Source: Sphingomonadaceae bacterium
GTDB lineage: Bacteria; Pseudomonadota; Alphaproteobacteria; Sphingomonadales; Sphingomonadaceae
Direction: 5' to 3'
Assembly (NCBI GenBank): GCA_947451145.1
Contig: CANFXW010000007.1
Coordinates: 84,784-148,783, forward strand
Length of the DNA stretch: 64,000 nt
Below the pieces are notes generated by a model. The model did not search any database. It was not told where the DNA came from and saw only the letters and a program-made list of their open reading frames with translations. The translations under genes were made by a program, and so were the position numbers. This document shows positions 1-11,751 of this stretch, piece by piece. Each line of letters begins with the position of its first letter. Positions within the stretch are counted from its first letter, which is position 1.

Positions 1-1
1 C

Positions 2-973
2 GGTCCTGTCGACATCGATTGTCCGGTTATTCTGGCGCCGATGACTGGCGTCACCGATATGCCGTTCCGCAAATTGGTGCGCCAATTTGGCTCGGGCCTG
101 AACGTCACCGAGATGATCGCCAGCCCGGCGATGATCCGCGAGACGCGCCAGTCGCTGCAAAAGGCGAGCTGGAATGCCATTGAAGAGCCGGTTTCCGTCC
201 AGCTTGCAGGCTGTGAGCCGGAAACTATGGCCGAAGCTGCCAAGCTCAACGCCGATCGCGGCGCAGCGATAATCGACATCAATATGGGCTGCCCGGTGAA
301 GAAGGTGGTCAACGGCGATGCCGGATCCGCACTGATGCGCGATCTGCCACTGGCTGCGCGACTGATCGAGGCGACCGTGAAAGCAGTGGACGTGCCGGTA
401 ACGGTCAAGATGCGCATGGGCTGGTGCCATGACAGCCTGAACGCGCCTGAACTCGCGCGGATCGCCGAGGATCTGGGCGCGAAGCTGATCACGGTCCACG
501 GCCGCACCCGCAACCAGATGTACAAGGGCGAGGCGGACTGGGCGTTTGTGCGCCGCGTGAAGGAAGCCACCAGCCTGCCGGTTATCGTCAACGGCGATAT
601 CTGCGGCATTGCCGATGCGGCGACCGCGCTGGAGCAATCCGGCGCGGACGGGGTGATGATCGGGCGCGGGGCCTATGGCAAGCCGTGGCTGCTCGCGCAG
701 GTGATGCAGTGGTGGCGCAATGGCACCGCAATGCCCGATCCCGACATCGACACGCAGTACGGCGTGATGATCGAACACTATCACGCGATGCTCGATCTCT
801 ATGGCCACGACACCGGCGTCAAAATGGCGCGCAAGCATCTGGGCTGGTACACCAAGGGCTTGCCGGGTTCTGCCGAGTTCCGCAACAAGGTGAACTTTGT
901 CGACCAGGGTGATGAAGTTGTTCGGCTTCTTCGCGAATTCTACACACCGTTCCTGAAACGTCAGGCCGCCTGA
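2..973 (+). CDS. dusB: tRNA-dihydrouridine synthase, DusB/NifR3 type (5' end cut off)
   Basis: An FMN enzyme that reduces uridine to dihydrouridine in the tRNA D-loop. The reading frame is open from the first bases of the window (…[15 protein letters not shown]), so the start codon lies upstream; the internal ATG at 41 falls inside the conserved APMxGVTD FMN-binding motif and is not the start. Also visible are the INMGCP motif with its Cys (about position 285), KMRMG, HGRTR and NGDI, all Dus hallmarks. The gene lies 12 nt before ntrB, the classic alphaproteobacterial nifR3-ntrBC arrangement, so it is probably the first gene of the ntr operon. Family assignment is firm; the DusB subtype rests partly on context. 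Confidence 0.93.
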   Translation, partial: GPVDIDCPVILAPMTGVTDMPFRKLVRQFGSGLNVTEMIASPAMIRETRQSLQKASWNAIEEPVSVQLAGCEPETMAEAAKLNADRGAAIIDINMGCPVKKVVNGDAGSALMRDLPLAARLIEATVKAVDVPVTVKMRMGWCHDSLNAPELARIAEDLGAKLITVHGRTRNQMYKGEADWAFVRRVKEATSLPVIVNGDICGIADAATALEQSGADGVMIGRGAYGKPWLLAQVMQWWRNGTAMPDPDIDTQYGVMIEHYHAMLDLYGHDTGVKMARKHLGWYTKGLPGSAEFRNKVNFVDQGDEVVRLLREFYTPFLKRQAA

Positions 974-985
974 GGGCAGGGCCGG

Positions 986-2070
986 ATGCCAAGCACCCCC
1001 GATCCCCAGCGACAGCTTGCCAGCCTTGGTCTGGCGGTAATCCTGCTCGGGCCCGGCCAGCGCATTGCCCAGGCCAATCCGGCGGCGGAACAGTTCTTTG
1101 GCCAGAGCTTGCGCCGCCTGCAGGGCAAGGCGCTTTCCGAGGTTGTAGCTCTCGACGAACCGCGTTTGTTGGCCCGGATGACCGAAAGCGACGCCCCGAT
1201 TTCGGCACGAGACGTCATGGCTGTCATTCAGGGAATCGGGCCCAAGCGGCTCGATATGACATTCGCGCCGATCATCGATGAAGCCGAATGGCAAGTGGTC
1301 ACCCTGCAGGATGCCAGTGGCGCAGAAGGCTTGGGCGAAGACCCCGGATCGTCGGAAGACAGCGTCTTGCGCGCGCCGGAAATCCTTGCGCACGAAATCA
1401 AGAACCCGCTTTCAGGCATCCGCGGAGCCGCGCAATTGTTGGGGCGCAAGCTGGGTGATCAGGACAAGGCACTCACCACACTGATCGCCGACGAAGTTGA
1501 TCGCATCGCCCGACTGATCGACGAAATGCAGGCGCTGTCGCAGCGGACTGTCGAGCCCGTCAGTCCGTGTAACCTCCACGAGGCCGTGCGCCGTGCCCGC
1601 GCGATCATCGAGGTCAGCGGCAAGGGCGTGAAGGTGGAAGAGGAATTCGACCCATCGCTGCCTCCCGTGCTCGGTAGTCCAGACGGTTTGGTTCAGGTAC
1701 TGATCAACCTTCTGTCAAACGCCGCCGAAGCCAGCGCTGGCTCGCCCAAGCCGCGTGTGGTGGTCCGCACCCGCTTTTCCAGCGGCGTTCAGCTGCACGC
1801 CGCCAAGCCGGGGGCCAAGTCGGTGCGCCTGCCAATCGAACTCAGGGTCAGCGACAATGGCCCCGGTGTTGATCCCGCCATGCGTGACCATATTTTCGAA
1901 CCCTTCGTCACCACCAAGAAGAGCGGGCAGGGGCTTGGCCTCGCCCTCGTGCGCAAGCTGGTGCGCGACATGAACGGGCGGATCACCCATGAGCGAGACG
2001 ATGCAGGCGGATGGACGCATTTCCGCATGCATCTGCCGCTCGCCAGCACCAAGTCCGGGAGCGATGCAGC

Positions 2071-2074
<4 letters not shown>
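986..2074 (+). CDS. ntrB: Nitrogen regulation sensor histidine kinase NtrB
   Basis: Cytoplasmic kinase/phosphatase of NtrC that reads nitrogen status, normally through PII. At 362 aa it has no membrane segment: a PAS-like N-terminal domain (about 12-110), an H-box with phospho-acceptor His136 ([10 protein letters not shown]), an N-box (NLLSNAAEA), DNGPGVD and a GLGLALV G-box. The ATG at 986 follows a purine-rich GGGCAGG stretch. Its stop overlaps the ntrC start by 4 nt (ATGA at 2071-2074), so the two are translationally coupled. Confidence 0.95.
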
Positions 2075-3483
<1,409 letters not shown>

Positions 3484-3538
3484 CGTTCGTCGCTTTGTCC
3501 TTGCATTTCTGCAACAGTCGCGTTGTACTCTTGCAACT

Positions 3539-5767
3539 ATGAATTCGGTTCAGGCAAGCAAGCGCGGAGGATGGCAGCGCCTATGGCGGCGCGTGCAGCT
3601 ATCTGCGCGGCGGGCCAATTTCTTCGCAATGATGGGCGTTGTTGCGGGCGCGGCCTTCCTGATCATGTCGCTGGTCACCTGGTTGACGCTAACCAGGCCG
3701 ACTTCGAACGGACAGCTCTATTCATCCAACGTTACCGCCAGCCTGCTGGTCGGCACGCTGGTGCCGGCCATGGCGCTGCTGGTGTTGCTGGGCCGCTGGC
3801 TCGCCCTGCGCCGTGCCGCAGAGACGCTGGGGGGCACCGGACGGCTCCACGTGCAGCTGGTGTTCGTCTTCTCTGTGATGTCGGCCATTCCGACGTTGCT
3901 GGTGGTTATCTTCGCATCCTACTTGTTCCAGTCTGGCGTCGAATTCTGGTTCTCCGACAATTCACGCGGGCTGCTGGAGAATGCCAACAAGCTGGCCCGC
4001 GGATACTACGAGCAGAACGTGCGTGAGGTCGGCAACGAATCGATCACTATGGCCAGCGACTTGCGCGACATGATCGCACAGGCCCCGATCCTAAGCCCCG
4101 CCTTCCGTGAGGGCTATTTCTACCAAATGCAAAGCCGCAGGCTCGATGAAAGCGCCATTCTGCAAAAAGGGGCAGACGGCAAGCTGAGCACAGCGGCAGT
4201 GGTTGATCCTGCTGGCAATACCTCACGCGAACGCATTCGCCCCGATGAACTTGTGCGGCTGGAACGCGGCGAGCCACTGATCATCAGCCGCAATGCCAAC
4301 CGCATTCAGGCAGTAACCCCGATTGACCGGCAGGCTGGCATCTATCTCTACACCGCGCGCAGTTCCGACCTGCTGGCCTTCAGCCAGGGCCAGAGCGCAG
4401 AGAATATCGTTCAGGCCTATCAGGTGCTCACCCAGCGCGCCCGCATCCTGCAGCTGCGGTTTAACGTGGCACTGTTCACCATCTCGCTGATCATCGTTGG
4501 CATCACCATCTGGTTCGCGCTGCGCTTTGCCGACCGCCAGGTGAAGCCGCTCTATCAATTGGTCAGTGCAGCGCGGCAAGTGGGTAGCGGCAACTTTTCA
4601 ATGCGGGTAGAAGGGCGCACCGGCGCAGACGAAGTCGGCCTGCTAAACCGCGCCTTCAACCGCATGACCGCCCAGCTTGAACGCCAGACGCAGGCACTGG
4701 TCAGCGCTAACCAACAATTGCACGAACGCCGCGCCTTTATCGAAGCGGTGCTTGAATCGGTCTCCGCCGGTGTCATCTCGACCGACGGGGAAGGGCGGGT
4801 CCAGCTGATCAACAGCCCTGCCTCGCGCCTGTTGCTCACGCCGGATCAGGCCGACCCCATCGGGCAACCGCTCGCCGAGGTTGCCCCGCAGCTTGCCGCG
4901 CTGGTTGATACCGGGCGCGAAAAGGCGGTAATCCAATACGGCAAGGGCAGCGATCTGTTCACCTTGGCCGTCACGCTTGCGCAGGATCGCACCGGCCATG
5001 TCATCTCCTTCGAGGACATAACCCGCCAGGTGCTCGATCAGCGTCAGGCTGCATGGTCAGACGTTGCCCGCCGCATTGCGCATGAAATCAAGAACCCGCT
5101 GACCCCGATCCAGCTGGCGACCGAGCGGCTCAATCGTCGCTATCGCAAGCAAATCGTCACCGATCCCGAACTGTTCGAGGAGCTGACCAGCACAATCATC
5201 CGGCAGGTGGGTGATCTGCGCAAGATGGTCGACGAGTTCTCATCCTTTGCGCGTCTGCCCAAGCCAGTGTTCCGCAATGAAGATCCGGTCGATCTCGCCC
5301 GCCAGGCACTGTTCTTGCAGGAAGTGGCGCATCAGGAGATTGCGTACTCCTTCCAGTCCGCGCCCGAAGTGGGCGAACGCATCATGTGCGACCGCCACCA
5401 GTTCGGGCAGGCGATGACCAATGTGCTCAAGAACGCCGCCGAAGCTGTGGAGGCCCGCAGCCGCAACGCCCGGGTGGATTATCGCGGAACCATCTCGGTC
5501 GTGATGCGCGGCGAGGGGAAGTGCATTGCTATTGCCGTAACCGATAACGGCATCGGACTGCCGCAGGATCGCGAACGCATCGTCGAACCTTATGTCACCA
5601 CCCGCGACAAGGGCACCGGCCTCGGCCTCGCGATCGTAAAGAAGATCGTTGAGGAACACGGCGGTGACATGACCTTCGCCAGCGTGGAATCCGGCGGAAC
5701 CCAGGTAACCATGCGCTTTGCGCGCGATCCGCTGGCTGGTGAAAGTCCTGCCGAAGCGGCAGAATGA
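3539..5767 (+). CDS. ntrY: Membrane nitrogen sensor histidine kinase NtrY
   Basis: Membrane kinase of the NtrY/NtrX pair, linked in alphaproteobacteria to nitrogen and redox/envelope signals. The 742 residues show three hydrophobic segments near the N-terminus (about 33-53, 66-85, 106-130), a periplasmic region, a fourth segment (about 308-330), HAMP (about 331-385), PAS (about 400-490), an H-box with His515 ([10 protein letters not shown]) and a catalytic domain with DNGIGLP and [10 protein letters not shown] chose the ATG at 3539; an in-frame TTG at 3470 overlaps the end of ntrC. It lies 55 nt after ntrC, so a separate weak promoter is possible. Confidence 0.95.
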   Translation: MNSVQASKRGGWQRLWRRVQLSARRANFFAMMGVVAGAAFLIMSLVTWLTLTRPTSNGQLYSSNVTASLLVGTLVPAMALLVLLGRWLALRRAAETLGGTGRLHVQLVFVFSVMSAIPTLLVVIFASYLFQSGVEFWFSDNSRGLLENANKLARGYYEQNVREVGNESITMASDLRDMIAQAPILSPAFREGYFYQMQSRRLDESAILQKGADGKLSTAAVVDPAGNTSRERIRPDELVRLERGEPLIISRNANRIQAVTPIDRQAGIYLYTARSSDLLAFSQGQSAENIVQAYQVLTQRARILQLRFNVALFTISLIIVGITIWFALRFADRQVKPLYQLVSAARQVGSGNFSMRVEGRTGADEVGLLNRAFNRMTAQLERQTQALVSANQQLHERRAFIEAVLESVSAGVISTDGEGRVQLINSPASRLLLTPDQADPIGQPLAEVAPQLAALVDTGREKAVIQYGKGSDLFTLAVTLAQDRTGHVISFEDITRQVLDQRQAAWSDVARRIAHEIKNPLTPIQLATERLNRRYRKQIVTDPELFEELTSTIIRQVGDLRKMVDEFSSFARLPKPVFRNEDPVDLARQALFLQEVAHQEIAYSFQSAPEVGERIMCDRHQFGQAMTNVLKNAAEAVEARSRNARVDYRGTISVVMRGEGKCIAIAVTDNGIGLPQDRERIVEPYVTTRDKGTGLGLAIVKKIVEEHGGDMTFASVESGGTQVTMRFARDPLAGESPAEAAE

Positions 5768-5786
5768 TAATGGAAAAGGCAGCGTA

Positions 5787-7178
5787 ATGGCTCTTGATAT
5801 CCTGATCGTCGATGATGAACGCGACATCCGCGACCTGGTCGCCGGTGTGCTGAGCGATGAGGGCTATGAATGCCGAACGGCGGGTGACAGTGAGGCTGCT
5901 CTGGCAGCGATCGACGAGCGACGCCCCAGCCTCGTGCTGCTCGACGTGTGGCTGCACGGCAGCCCGATGGACGGGCTCGAAGTGCTCGATGCGATCAAGG
6001 CCCGCGAGCCTGAACTGCCGGTGATCATCTTCTCCGGCCACGGCAATATCGACACCGCCGTGTCCGCGATCAGCCGCGGCGCGATGGATTTCATCGAAAA
6101 GCCCTTCGAAGCCTCGCGTCTGCTGCTGCTCGTTGAACGCGCCACCGAGACCGAGCGTCTGCGCCGTGAAAACGCGCGTCTGCGCCAGAGCACGGCACCG
6201 GAATTTGAATTCACCGGCAATTCGACCGCGATCAATCAGGTGCGCGCCACACTGAAACGTATCGCCAATACCGGCAGTCGCCTGCTGATCACAGGCCCCG
6301 CGGGTTCCGGCAAAGAGGTCGCCGCGCGGCTGCTTCATTCGTGGAGCCCGCGGGCTGCCAACGCCTTTGTCTCGGTCAATTCCGCGCGCATCACGCCCGA
6401 ACGGTTCGAGCAGGAACTGTTCGGCGAGGAACAGGACGGCAATCTCGTCCGCCCGGGACTGCTGGAAATGGCCGATGGCGGCACGCTTTATTTCGATGAA
6501 GTCGCGGAAATGCCGCTTTCCACCCAGGCGCGCATCTTGCGGGTTCTCACCGAGCAGGCCTTCGTCCGTGTCGGCGGCGTGCGGCAGGTGAGGGTGGACG
6601 TGCGGGTTGTCTCTTCAACCTCAAAGAACCTTGAAAAGGAAATCGCCGAACGCCGTTTCCGCGAGGACCTGTTCTACCGGCTCAACGTCGTGCCGGTTGC
6701 CATTCCGGCCCTGTCTGACCGCCGCGAGGATATTCCCGTGCTGGTCGGCCATTTCTTCGCGCGCTACGCGGCAGACCAAGGCGTTATGGCGCCCGATGTT
6801 GCCCCCGAAGCGATGGCGGCGCTTCAAGCCTATGAATGGCCCGGCAACGTCCGCCAGTTGCGCAATGTCGTCGAGCGCACCGTCATCCTTGCCCCGCGCG
6901 AGAAGCTGGGCCGGATCGAGGCGGATATGCTGCCGCCAGAGATCCTTTCGGACCGCGGCAGTAACGACCATGGCATGTCGTCATTGATGGGCGTGCCACT
7001 GCGCGAGGCGCGCGAGAATTTCGAACGCGAATACCTGAGGGTTCAGATCCGCCGGTTTTCCGGGAATATTTCCAAGACAGCCGGATTCATCGGCATGGAG
7101 CGCTCGGCGCTTCACCGTAAGCTCAAGCTGCTCGGCATGGCTGACAAACACGATGGCGAGGAAGAGGCAGAAAGCTGA
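5787..7178 (+). CDS. ntrX: Response regulator NtrX (NtrC family without GAFTGA)
   Basis: Partner of NtrY. The ATG at 5787 begins [13 protein letters not shown]; earlier in-frame codons lie inside ntrY. The 463 residues carry a receiver domain (phospho-Asp53 in LLDVW), an AAA+ domain with Walker A GPAGSGKE and Walker [12 protein letters not shown], and a C-terminal Fis-like HTH ([18 protein letters not shown]). The stretch between ELFGEE and LLEMADGG, where GAFTGA normally sits, is shortened and has no GAFTGA. NtrX of this class is thought to work as a DNA-binding regulator independent of sigma-54. It closes the ntr run; a 171-nt gap separates it from hfq. Confidence 0.95.
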   Translation: MALDILIVDDERDIRDLVAGVLSDEGYECRTAGDSEAALAAIDERRPSLVLLDVWLHGSPMDGLEVLDAIKAREPELPVIIFSGHGNIDTAVSAISRGAMDFIEKPFEASRLLLLVERATETERLRRENARLRQSTAPEFEFTGNSTAINQVRATLKRIANTGSRLLITGPAGSGKEVAARLLHSWSPRAANAFVSVNSARITPERFEQELFGEEQDGNLVRPGLLEMADGGTLYFDEVAEMPLSTQARILRVLTEQAFVRVGGVRQVRVDVRVVSSTSKNLEKEIAERRFREDLFYRLNVVPVAIPALSDRREDIPVLVGHFFARYAADQGVMAPDVAPEAMAALQAYEWPGNVRQLRNVVERTVILAPREKLGRIEADMLPPEILSDRGSNDHGMSSLMGVPLREARENFEREYLRVQIRRFSGNISKTAGFIGMERSALHRKLKLLGMADKHDGEEEAES

Positions 7179-7349
7179 ATTTTTGGCGCATAGCAATTCA
7201 TACAGCGCTTTTCACTTTTCCAAGCTGTCACGACACTGTAACCAGAACGAGTCAAACGGTTGGATTGACCGCTCCCTTCACCGGAGCAGTTCGGCCCAGC
7301 CAGATTGCGGACCGCATAAGCGGCTGCCAACAAAAAAGGAGCAAAACTC

Positions 7350-7901
7350 ATGACCACCACAAGCCCGAAAACCCTCTCCGCACGGCCGATTCCGCCAAAG
7401 CCCGTGCCGGAAATACCCCCCGCAGGGAAGGGCAGTCCCAGCCTTCAGGACCAGTTTCTCAACCTCGTGCGCAAGCACAAGACGCCGGTCACCATGTTCC
7501 TCGTCAAAGGCGTGAAGCTGCAGGGCATTGTCACCTGGTTCGACAATTTCTCGATACTGCTGCGGCGCGATGGCCAGTCACAGCTGGTTTACAAGCACGC
7601 GATCTCGACGATCATGCCCGGCTCTCCGGTAGATGCTGATCTTTTCGTCAGTGGTGGCGACAATGGCAAGAAGGTGCGCCTGCTTCAGGACGTGTTCCTC
7701 GCCTCGGTCCGCTCCGCAGGCGTGCAGGTAACGATGTTCCTGGTCAACGGCGTGATGCTGCAGGGCCGTGTTGCCGCCTATGATCTGTTCTGCATGCTGC
7801 TTGAGCGTGATGGCTATGTCCAGCTTGCCTACAAGCACGCCGTTTCAACCATCCAGCCAGCCTCCCCGGTCGATCTCCAGGGTGAGGATGACGACGACTG
7901 A
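7350..7901 (+). CDS. hfq: RNA chaperone Hfq with two fused Sm domains
   Basis: Hfq pairs small RNAs with mRNAs. Ordinary Hfq is about 70-100 aa and forms a homohexamer; this protein is 183 aa and holds two complete Sm repeats. Repeat 1 is about residues 31-92 (SLQDQFLN … KGVKLQG … [10 protein letters not shown]) and repeat 2 about 110-172 (LLQDVFLA … NGVMLQG … [10 protein letters not shown]). Both keep the Gln of the proximal RNA face and the YKHA-ST signature. A Pro-rich N-terminus and an acidic tail (EDDDD) flank them. A good AGGAG sits before the ATG. I infer that three chains would give a pseudo-hexamer. It is followed without a gap by hflX. Confidence 0.95.
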   Translation: MTTTSPKTLSARPIPPKPVPEIPPAGKGSPSLQDQFLNLVRKHKTPVTMFLVKGVKLQGIVTWFDNFSILLRRDGQSQLVYKHAISTIMPGSPVDADLFVSGGDNGKKVRLLQDVFLASVRSAGVQVTMFLVNGVMLQGRVAAYDLFCMLLERDGYVQLAYKHAVSTIQPASPVDLQGEDDDD

Positions 7902-9223
7902 ACCAAAATGACGATCTTGCCGGTGAGGTAAGCCGCGGCGCGCGGGCGGTTGTCGTCTGCCCTCTTATCAGGGGCAGAGGCACCGACGGTGATGCGCGGC
8001 TGGAAGAAGCCAAAGGACTGGCGCTGGCCATCGGACTGGTCATCGCAGACGGCTTCACCGTGCCCATTCGCGAGCCGCGCGCGGCAACGCTGTTCGGCGA
8101 AGGCCAGATCACCAACATCGCCACGGCCTGCACTATGGGCGAGGCTGATCTGGTTGTCGTAGATGGCGCGCTGACAGCGATTCAGCAGCGAAACCTTGAA
8201 GAAAAACTCAAGATCAAGGTGATCGACCGCACCGGGCTGATTCTTGAGATCTTCGGCGAACGCGCCCGTACCGCCGAAGGGCGTCTGCAGGTCGAGCTGG
8301 CACATCTCGATTATCAGGCAGGGCGGCTGGTGCGCAGCTGGACGCACCTCGAGCGCCAGCGCGGCGGTTTCGGCTTCCTTGGCGGCCCGGGCGAGACGCA
8401 GATTGAATCCGATCGCCGCATGATCCGTGATCGCATGGCCCGCCTGCGCCGCGAGCTGGATTCGGTGCGGCGCACCCGCGGTCTCCACCGATCGCGGCGC
8501 GGCAAGGCACCCTGGCCGGTGATCGCTCTCGTAGGCTATACCAATGCCGGCAAAAGCACGCTGTTCAACCGCCTGACCGGGGCTGACGTCATGGCCGAAG
8601 ACCTGCTCTTCGCCACACTCGACCCGACGATGCGGGCGATCCGCCTGCCGGGGGTTGAAAAGGCGATCCTGTCTGACACGGTGGGCTTCATTTCGGACCT
8701 GCCAACCCAGCTGGTCGCCGCCTTTCGCGCCACGCTGGAAGAGGTCACCGCCGCCGATGTGATCGTCCACGTGCGCGATATCGCCAATCCCGATACGGCA
8801 GCTCAGCGCTCTCAGGTGCTTGAAATTCTAGACGAACTCGGCGTCATCGATGCGGAGGAGGGGGGTACACCACAAATTCCCATCGTCGAGGTGTGGAACA
8901 AGTGGGACCTGCTTCTGCCCGATCAGATCGAAGAACTGAGCGCGGAGATCAATCGCAGGCATGATGATAGAATCGTTCCATTATCAGCACTTACTGGTGA
9001 ATTCTGCGATCATCTGCTAGAAGTTCTGAGCGCGATGCTGACCTCCGGCGCCAAGGTTCACACCTTCACAATCCCGGCGAGCGACGGCCAGCGGATAGCC
9101 TGGCTTCATTCGCACGGTGAAGTCTTGGGCGATGAAGATGCAGGAGAAGGGGAAGGGGGCCCGCTGCGGCGGCTTACCGTGCGTCTCGATCCGCGCGAAA
9201 TGGGGCGCTATTCAGCGCTCTGA
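7898..9223 (+). CDS. hflX: Ribosome-associated GTPase HflX (apparent CTG start)
   Basis: GTPase that binds ribosomes and splits stalled ones after stress. Conserved N-terminal HflX sequence ([14 protein letters not shown], then [12 protein letters not shown]) lies upstream of the first in-frame GTG at 8060, so 8060 cannot be the true start. The frame is open only back to a stop at 7889-7891 and contains no ATG, GTG or TTG before 8060. The best candidate is CTG at 7898, which overlaps the hfq stop as CTGA and follows a GGTGAGG Shine-Dalgarno-like stretch at 7881-7887, giving 441 aa, the usual length. Motifs: GGPGETQ, G1 [10 protein letters not shown]3 DTVGF, G4 NKWD. Its 3' end overlaps convergent mazG by 12 nt. 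Confidence 0.93.
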   Translation: MNQNDDLAGEVSRGARAVVVCPLIRGRGTDGDARLEEAKGLALAIGLVIADGFTVPIREPRAATLFGEGQITNIATACTMGEADLVVVDGALTAIQQRNLEEKLKIKVIDRTGLILEIFGERARTAEGRLQVELAHLDYQAGRLVRSWTHLERQRGGFGFLGGPGETQIESDRRMIRDRMARLRRELDSVRRTRGLHRSRRGKAPWPVIALVGYTNAGKSTLFNRLTGADVMAEDLLFATLDPTMRAIRLPGVEKAILSDTVGFISDLPTQLVAAFRATLEEVTAADVIVHVRDIANPDTAAQRSQVLEILDELGVIDAEEGGTPQIPIVEVWNKWDLLLPDQIEELSAEINRRHDDRIVPLSALTGEFCDHLLEVLSAMLTSGAKVHTFTIPASDGQRIAWLHSHGEVLGDEDAGEGEGGPLRRLTVRLDPREMGRYSAL

Positions 9224-9982
9224 TGCCTTTACCGCCTGCCACAGTGCTTCCTGATCATCGAGCGACAACTTGGCAAAATCCTGCGCCTGATCGGCTGCCA
9301 GCGATTCCATGGCGCGGAAACGGCGTTCGAACTTGATATTGGCAGCACGCAAGGCGTCCTCGGGTGCAATACCGCATTTCCGCACAAGGTTTACCGCGGC
9401 GAAGAGCATGTCGCCCGCTTCCTCGGCGCGGTGCTCCGGCGAAGTGGCTTCGGCGAGCTCGGCCAGTTCTTCGCGAACTTTGTCAGCCGGGCCTTCAGTA
9501 TCAGGCCAATCAAACCCGGCGCGGGCAGCGCGTTTTTGGAGCTTTTCAGAACGCATCAAAGCCGGCAGCGCCAAGGCAACGCCGTCCAGCGCACTCGTCG
9601 CGCCCTTTGACGCTCGTTCCCGTTCCTTCAGCGCCTCCCAGCGGACTTCGCGCGACTGGCCTTGGTCCGGTGCATCACCGAAGACGTGCGGGTGCCGCGA
9701 CTCCATCTTGTCGCTAATCGCCTCGGCAACAGCTTCGAAATCGAAGTGACCAAGCTCTTCGGCCATGCGGGCGTGGAACACAACCTGAAGCAAGAGATCA
9801 CCAAGTTCGTCCTTCAGCGCTGCCATATCATCGCGCTGCACGGCATCGGCAACCTCATAGGCTTCCTCGATGGTGTACGGCGCGATCGTGGCGAAAGTCT
9901 GGGCAACATCCCACTCACAACCGCGCTGCGGGTCGCGCAGGCGGGCCATGATCCGGAGGAGGCGGTCTAGTTGCGTGGTCAT
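9212..9982 (-). CDS. mazG: Nucleoside triphosphate pyrophosphohydrolase MazG
   Basis: All-alpha NTP pyrophosphatase that hydrolyses (d)NTPs to NMP and PPi, used in nucleotide-pool cleaning and stress. At 256 aa it matches bacterial MazG. The N-terminal MazG domain shows CEWDVAQTFATIAPYTIEEAYE with the metal-binding EExxE-type acidic set and a downstream DELGD. A second, less conserved MazG repeat lies at about 160-235 (EELAELAEA … EEAGDMLFAAVNL). It is convergent with hflX, with a 12-nt overlap of the 3' ends. The stretch from its start to the 58-residue ORF (9983-10034) holds an AT-rich patch, which may include its promoter. Confidence 0.93.
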   Translation of the reverse strand: MTTQLDRLLRIMARLRDPQRGCEWDVAQTFATIAPYTIEEAYEVADAVQRDDMAALKDELGDLLLQVVFHARMAEELGHFDFEAVAEAISDKMESRHPHVFGDAPDQGQSREVRWEALKERERASKGATSALDGVALALPALMRSEKLQKRAARAGFDWPDTEGPADKVREELAELAEATSPEHRAEEAGDMLFAAVNLVRKCGIAPEDALRAANIKFERRFRAMESLAADQAQDFAKLSLDDQEALWQAVKASER

Positions 9983-10034
9983 ACCCGTGCTAATTTAAGA
10001 TTGATAATATATATTATGTTAAATGCAATAGGCC

Positions 10035-10211
10035 TCAATGCGGCAGATCTGCGCCTAATTGCCTGAATACCAGCGTCAGAACTGCAAATATCAGCACCCA
10101 GACAATGATCATCGCCACCGTCCGGTTCATCGGCACCTGCTGACTGCGATAAGATCGCAGCGCCAGTGTTAGCGCCATGGCAACTCCGATAAGGCCGACA
10201 ATCTTGTCCAT
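10035..10211 (-). CDS. Small two-helix membrane protein, 58 aa
   Basis: A short gene found by translating the gap after the MBL hydrolase gene on the minus strand. The ATG (10211-10209) overlaps the upstream stop as TAATG, which indicates translational coupling, and the frame runs 58 codons to TGA at 10037-10035. The product begins MDKIVGLIGVAMALTLALR and has two hydrophobic stretches, residues 4-18 and 32-50, separated by a basic, polar turn. I know no function. The overlap, the clean two-helix pattern and the end of the operon all suggest a real protein. Confidence 0.7.
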   Translation of the reverse strand: MDKIVGLIGVAMALTLALRSYRSQQVPMNRTVAMIIVWVLIFAVLTLVFRQLGADLPH

Positions 10212-10978
10212 TACACTTCGACCTCGAGTCCGTCGTACCCGACGATAACATGCGCCGGAACTTCCTGGGCCAAAGTGGCATAATCCATCGTCTTGTCGAG
10301 ATGCGTCAGAACGGCCTGTTTGGCCCGCGCGGCCTCAACCAGTTCAAGTGACATGGCAAGATGCGCGTGCGTTGGATGCGGCTCACGCTTCAGGCAATCG
10401 ACCACGAGCAAATCACACGAGGCAAAACGATTGACCATTTCGCGCGTAATTGCGTTGAAATCTGTCGCGTAGCAGATTGTTTTTCCACCACAATCAAACC
10501 GGTAACCCGTCGTTTCGGTATGTCCGTGCGGCATCTGCACCGCTGAAATCCCGATCCCGGCACAAATCCGCACCCGATCGAGTGTTTCGAGGTTCACGAT
10601 GGTCGGATAGCCATATTGTCCCGCAAAAACATAGCCAAATCGCTGGCGCAGGCGTCGGACACATTCTTCGCTGGCATAGCCCGGGATCGGTCCGCCGCGT
10701 CCATAGCGCAGGACCCGCAGGTCATCGATGCCGTGGCAGTGATCGGCATGATCGTGCGTCCAGAACACCCCGTCGATCCGATCGATATTGTTTTCGAGCA
10801 TCTGAGCGCGCAGATCGGTGCTGGTATCGACCAGCAACCGCGCACCATCATCGCCTTCGATCACGATTGAGACCCGCGAGCGACGATTGCGCGGTTCATT
10901 GGGATCACAATCCCCCCAGTCGTTGCCGACGCGCGGCACGCCGGTTGAGGTGCCGGAACCAAGCATGATCAGCTTCAC
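10211..10978 (-). CDS. MBL-fold metal-dependent hydrolase (PhnP-like)
   Basis: Metallo-beta-lactamase-fold hydrolase of 255 aa. It starts LIMLGSGTSTGVPRVG, shows the metal motif THDHADH, the metal ligand Asp in YATDFN and a C-terminal LTHLDKTMDY. This layout is closest to the PhnP/cyclic-phosphodiesterase type. No phosphonate genes are nearby, so a role in phosphonate use is unlikely; the substrate is unknown. In many alphaproteobacteria this gene follows tatD, as here: its start overlaps the tatD stop by 4 nt. Confidence 0.88.
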   Translation of the reverse strand: MKLIMLGSGTSTGVPRVGNDWGDCDPNEPRNRRSRVSIVIEGDDGARLLVDTSTDLRAQMLENNIDRIDGVFWTHDHADHCHGIDDLRVLRYGRGGPIPGYASEECVRRLRQRFGYVFAGQYGYPTIVNLETLDRVRICAGIGISAVQMPHGHTETTGYRFDCGGKTICYATDFNAITREMVNRFASCDLLVVDCLKREPHPTHAHLAMSLELVEAARAKQAVLTHLDKTMDYATLAQEVPAHVIVGYDGLEVEV

Positions 10979-11751
10979 GCCGCAGCTTTCTTGAACAAAT
11001 TGAAGAAGTTGCTTGTCGTCTGCTCGCCAAGTGCTTCGGCCGAAGTATCGCGCAAGCCGGCAACAAAGCGCGCGGTATCAGCGACAAAGGCGGGCTCACA
11101 GGTTCGACCGCGATGCGGCACGGGCGCAAGGAAAGGCGCGTCGGTTTCCACCAGCAAGCGATCATCAGGTAAAGAATGAGCTATATCCTGCAAATCTTTG
11201 GCATTCTTGAATGTTACTATGCCGGATAGCGAAATCGTCAGTCCCAGATCGAGCATCTTGCGAGCAAAATCTGCCGATGCCGTGAAACAGTGGATCAGCG
11301 CGGGGAAGGCCCCCTTCCCCATCTCCTCGGCAATGATCGCTGCGGTATCGTCCTCGGCATCGCGGGTGTGAACGATCAGCGGCAGACCGGTTTCACGCGC
11401 CACGCCGATATGCACGCGGAACAGCGCGCGCTGCACGGCACGGTCGGAATGATCGTAGAAGTAATCCAGCCCCGTCTCACCAATAGCAATCACGCGGGGA
11501 TGCTCGGCCGCAGACATCAGTGCCGCAGCCCCCAGATCAGCGTGAGCATCGGCCTCATGCGGGTGAATGCCGATCGAGGCCCAGACATCCGCCTCGCGCT
11601 CGGCAGTGGCTACAATATCCGCCCATTCGCGCTGGCGGGTGGAGATGTTGAGGAAACCCGTCACGCCGCTCGCACGGGCGCGTTCGATCACTGCCTGTTG
11701 GTCTTCAACCAGGCCTTTGTAATTGAGGTGGCAGTGCGAATCGATCAGCAT
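10975..11751 (-). CDS. tatD: TatD family metal-dependent deoxyribonuclease
   Basis: TIM-barrel metal hydrolase of 258 aa. The HxH motif sits at the very N-terminus (MLIDSHCHLNY), with the metal-ligand Glu in IGETGLDYFYD, the His in LPLIVHTRDAE, ALIHCFTAS, and the Asp in LVETDAPFLAPVPHRG. Family members act as 3'-5' exonucleases or DNases in DNA repair. The start codon overlaps the metG stop by 1 nt (TGATG) and the 3' end overlaps the MBL gene by 4 nt, so the three are one transcript with tmk and holB. Confidence 0.93.
   Translation of the reverse strand: MLIDSHCHLNYKGLVEDQQAVIERARASGVTGFLNISTRQREWADIVATAEREADVWASIGIHPHEADAHADLGAAALMSAAEHPRVIAIGETGLDYFYDHSDRAVQRALFRVHIGVARETGLPLIVHTRDAEDDTAAIIAEEMGKGAFPALIHCFTASADFARKMLDLGLTISLSGIVTFKNAKDLQDIAHSLPDDRLLVETDAPFLAPVPHRGRTCEPAFVADTARFVAGLRDTSAEALGEQTTSNFFNLFKKAAA

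Noticed and set aside
8060..8062. GTG as the hflX start
   Set aside because: It lies inside the conserved N-terminal HflX domain and would remove about 54 residues.
9979..10281. A 100-codon minus-strand ORF in the gap
   Set aside because: No coding sense; the real reading frame here is the 58-codon ORF coupled to the MBL gene.
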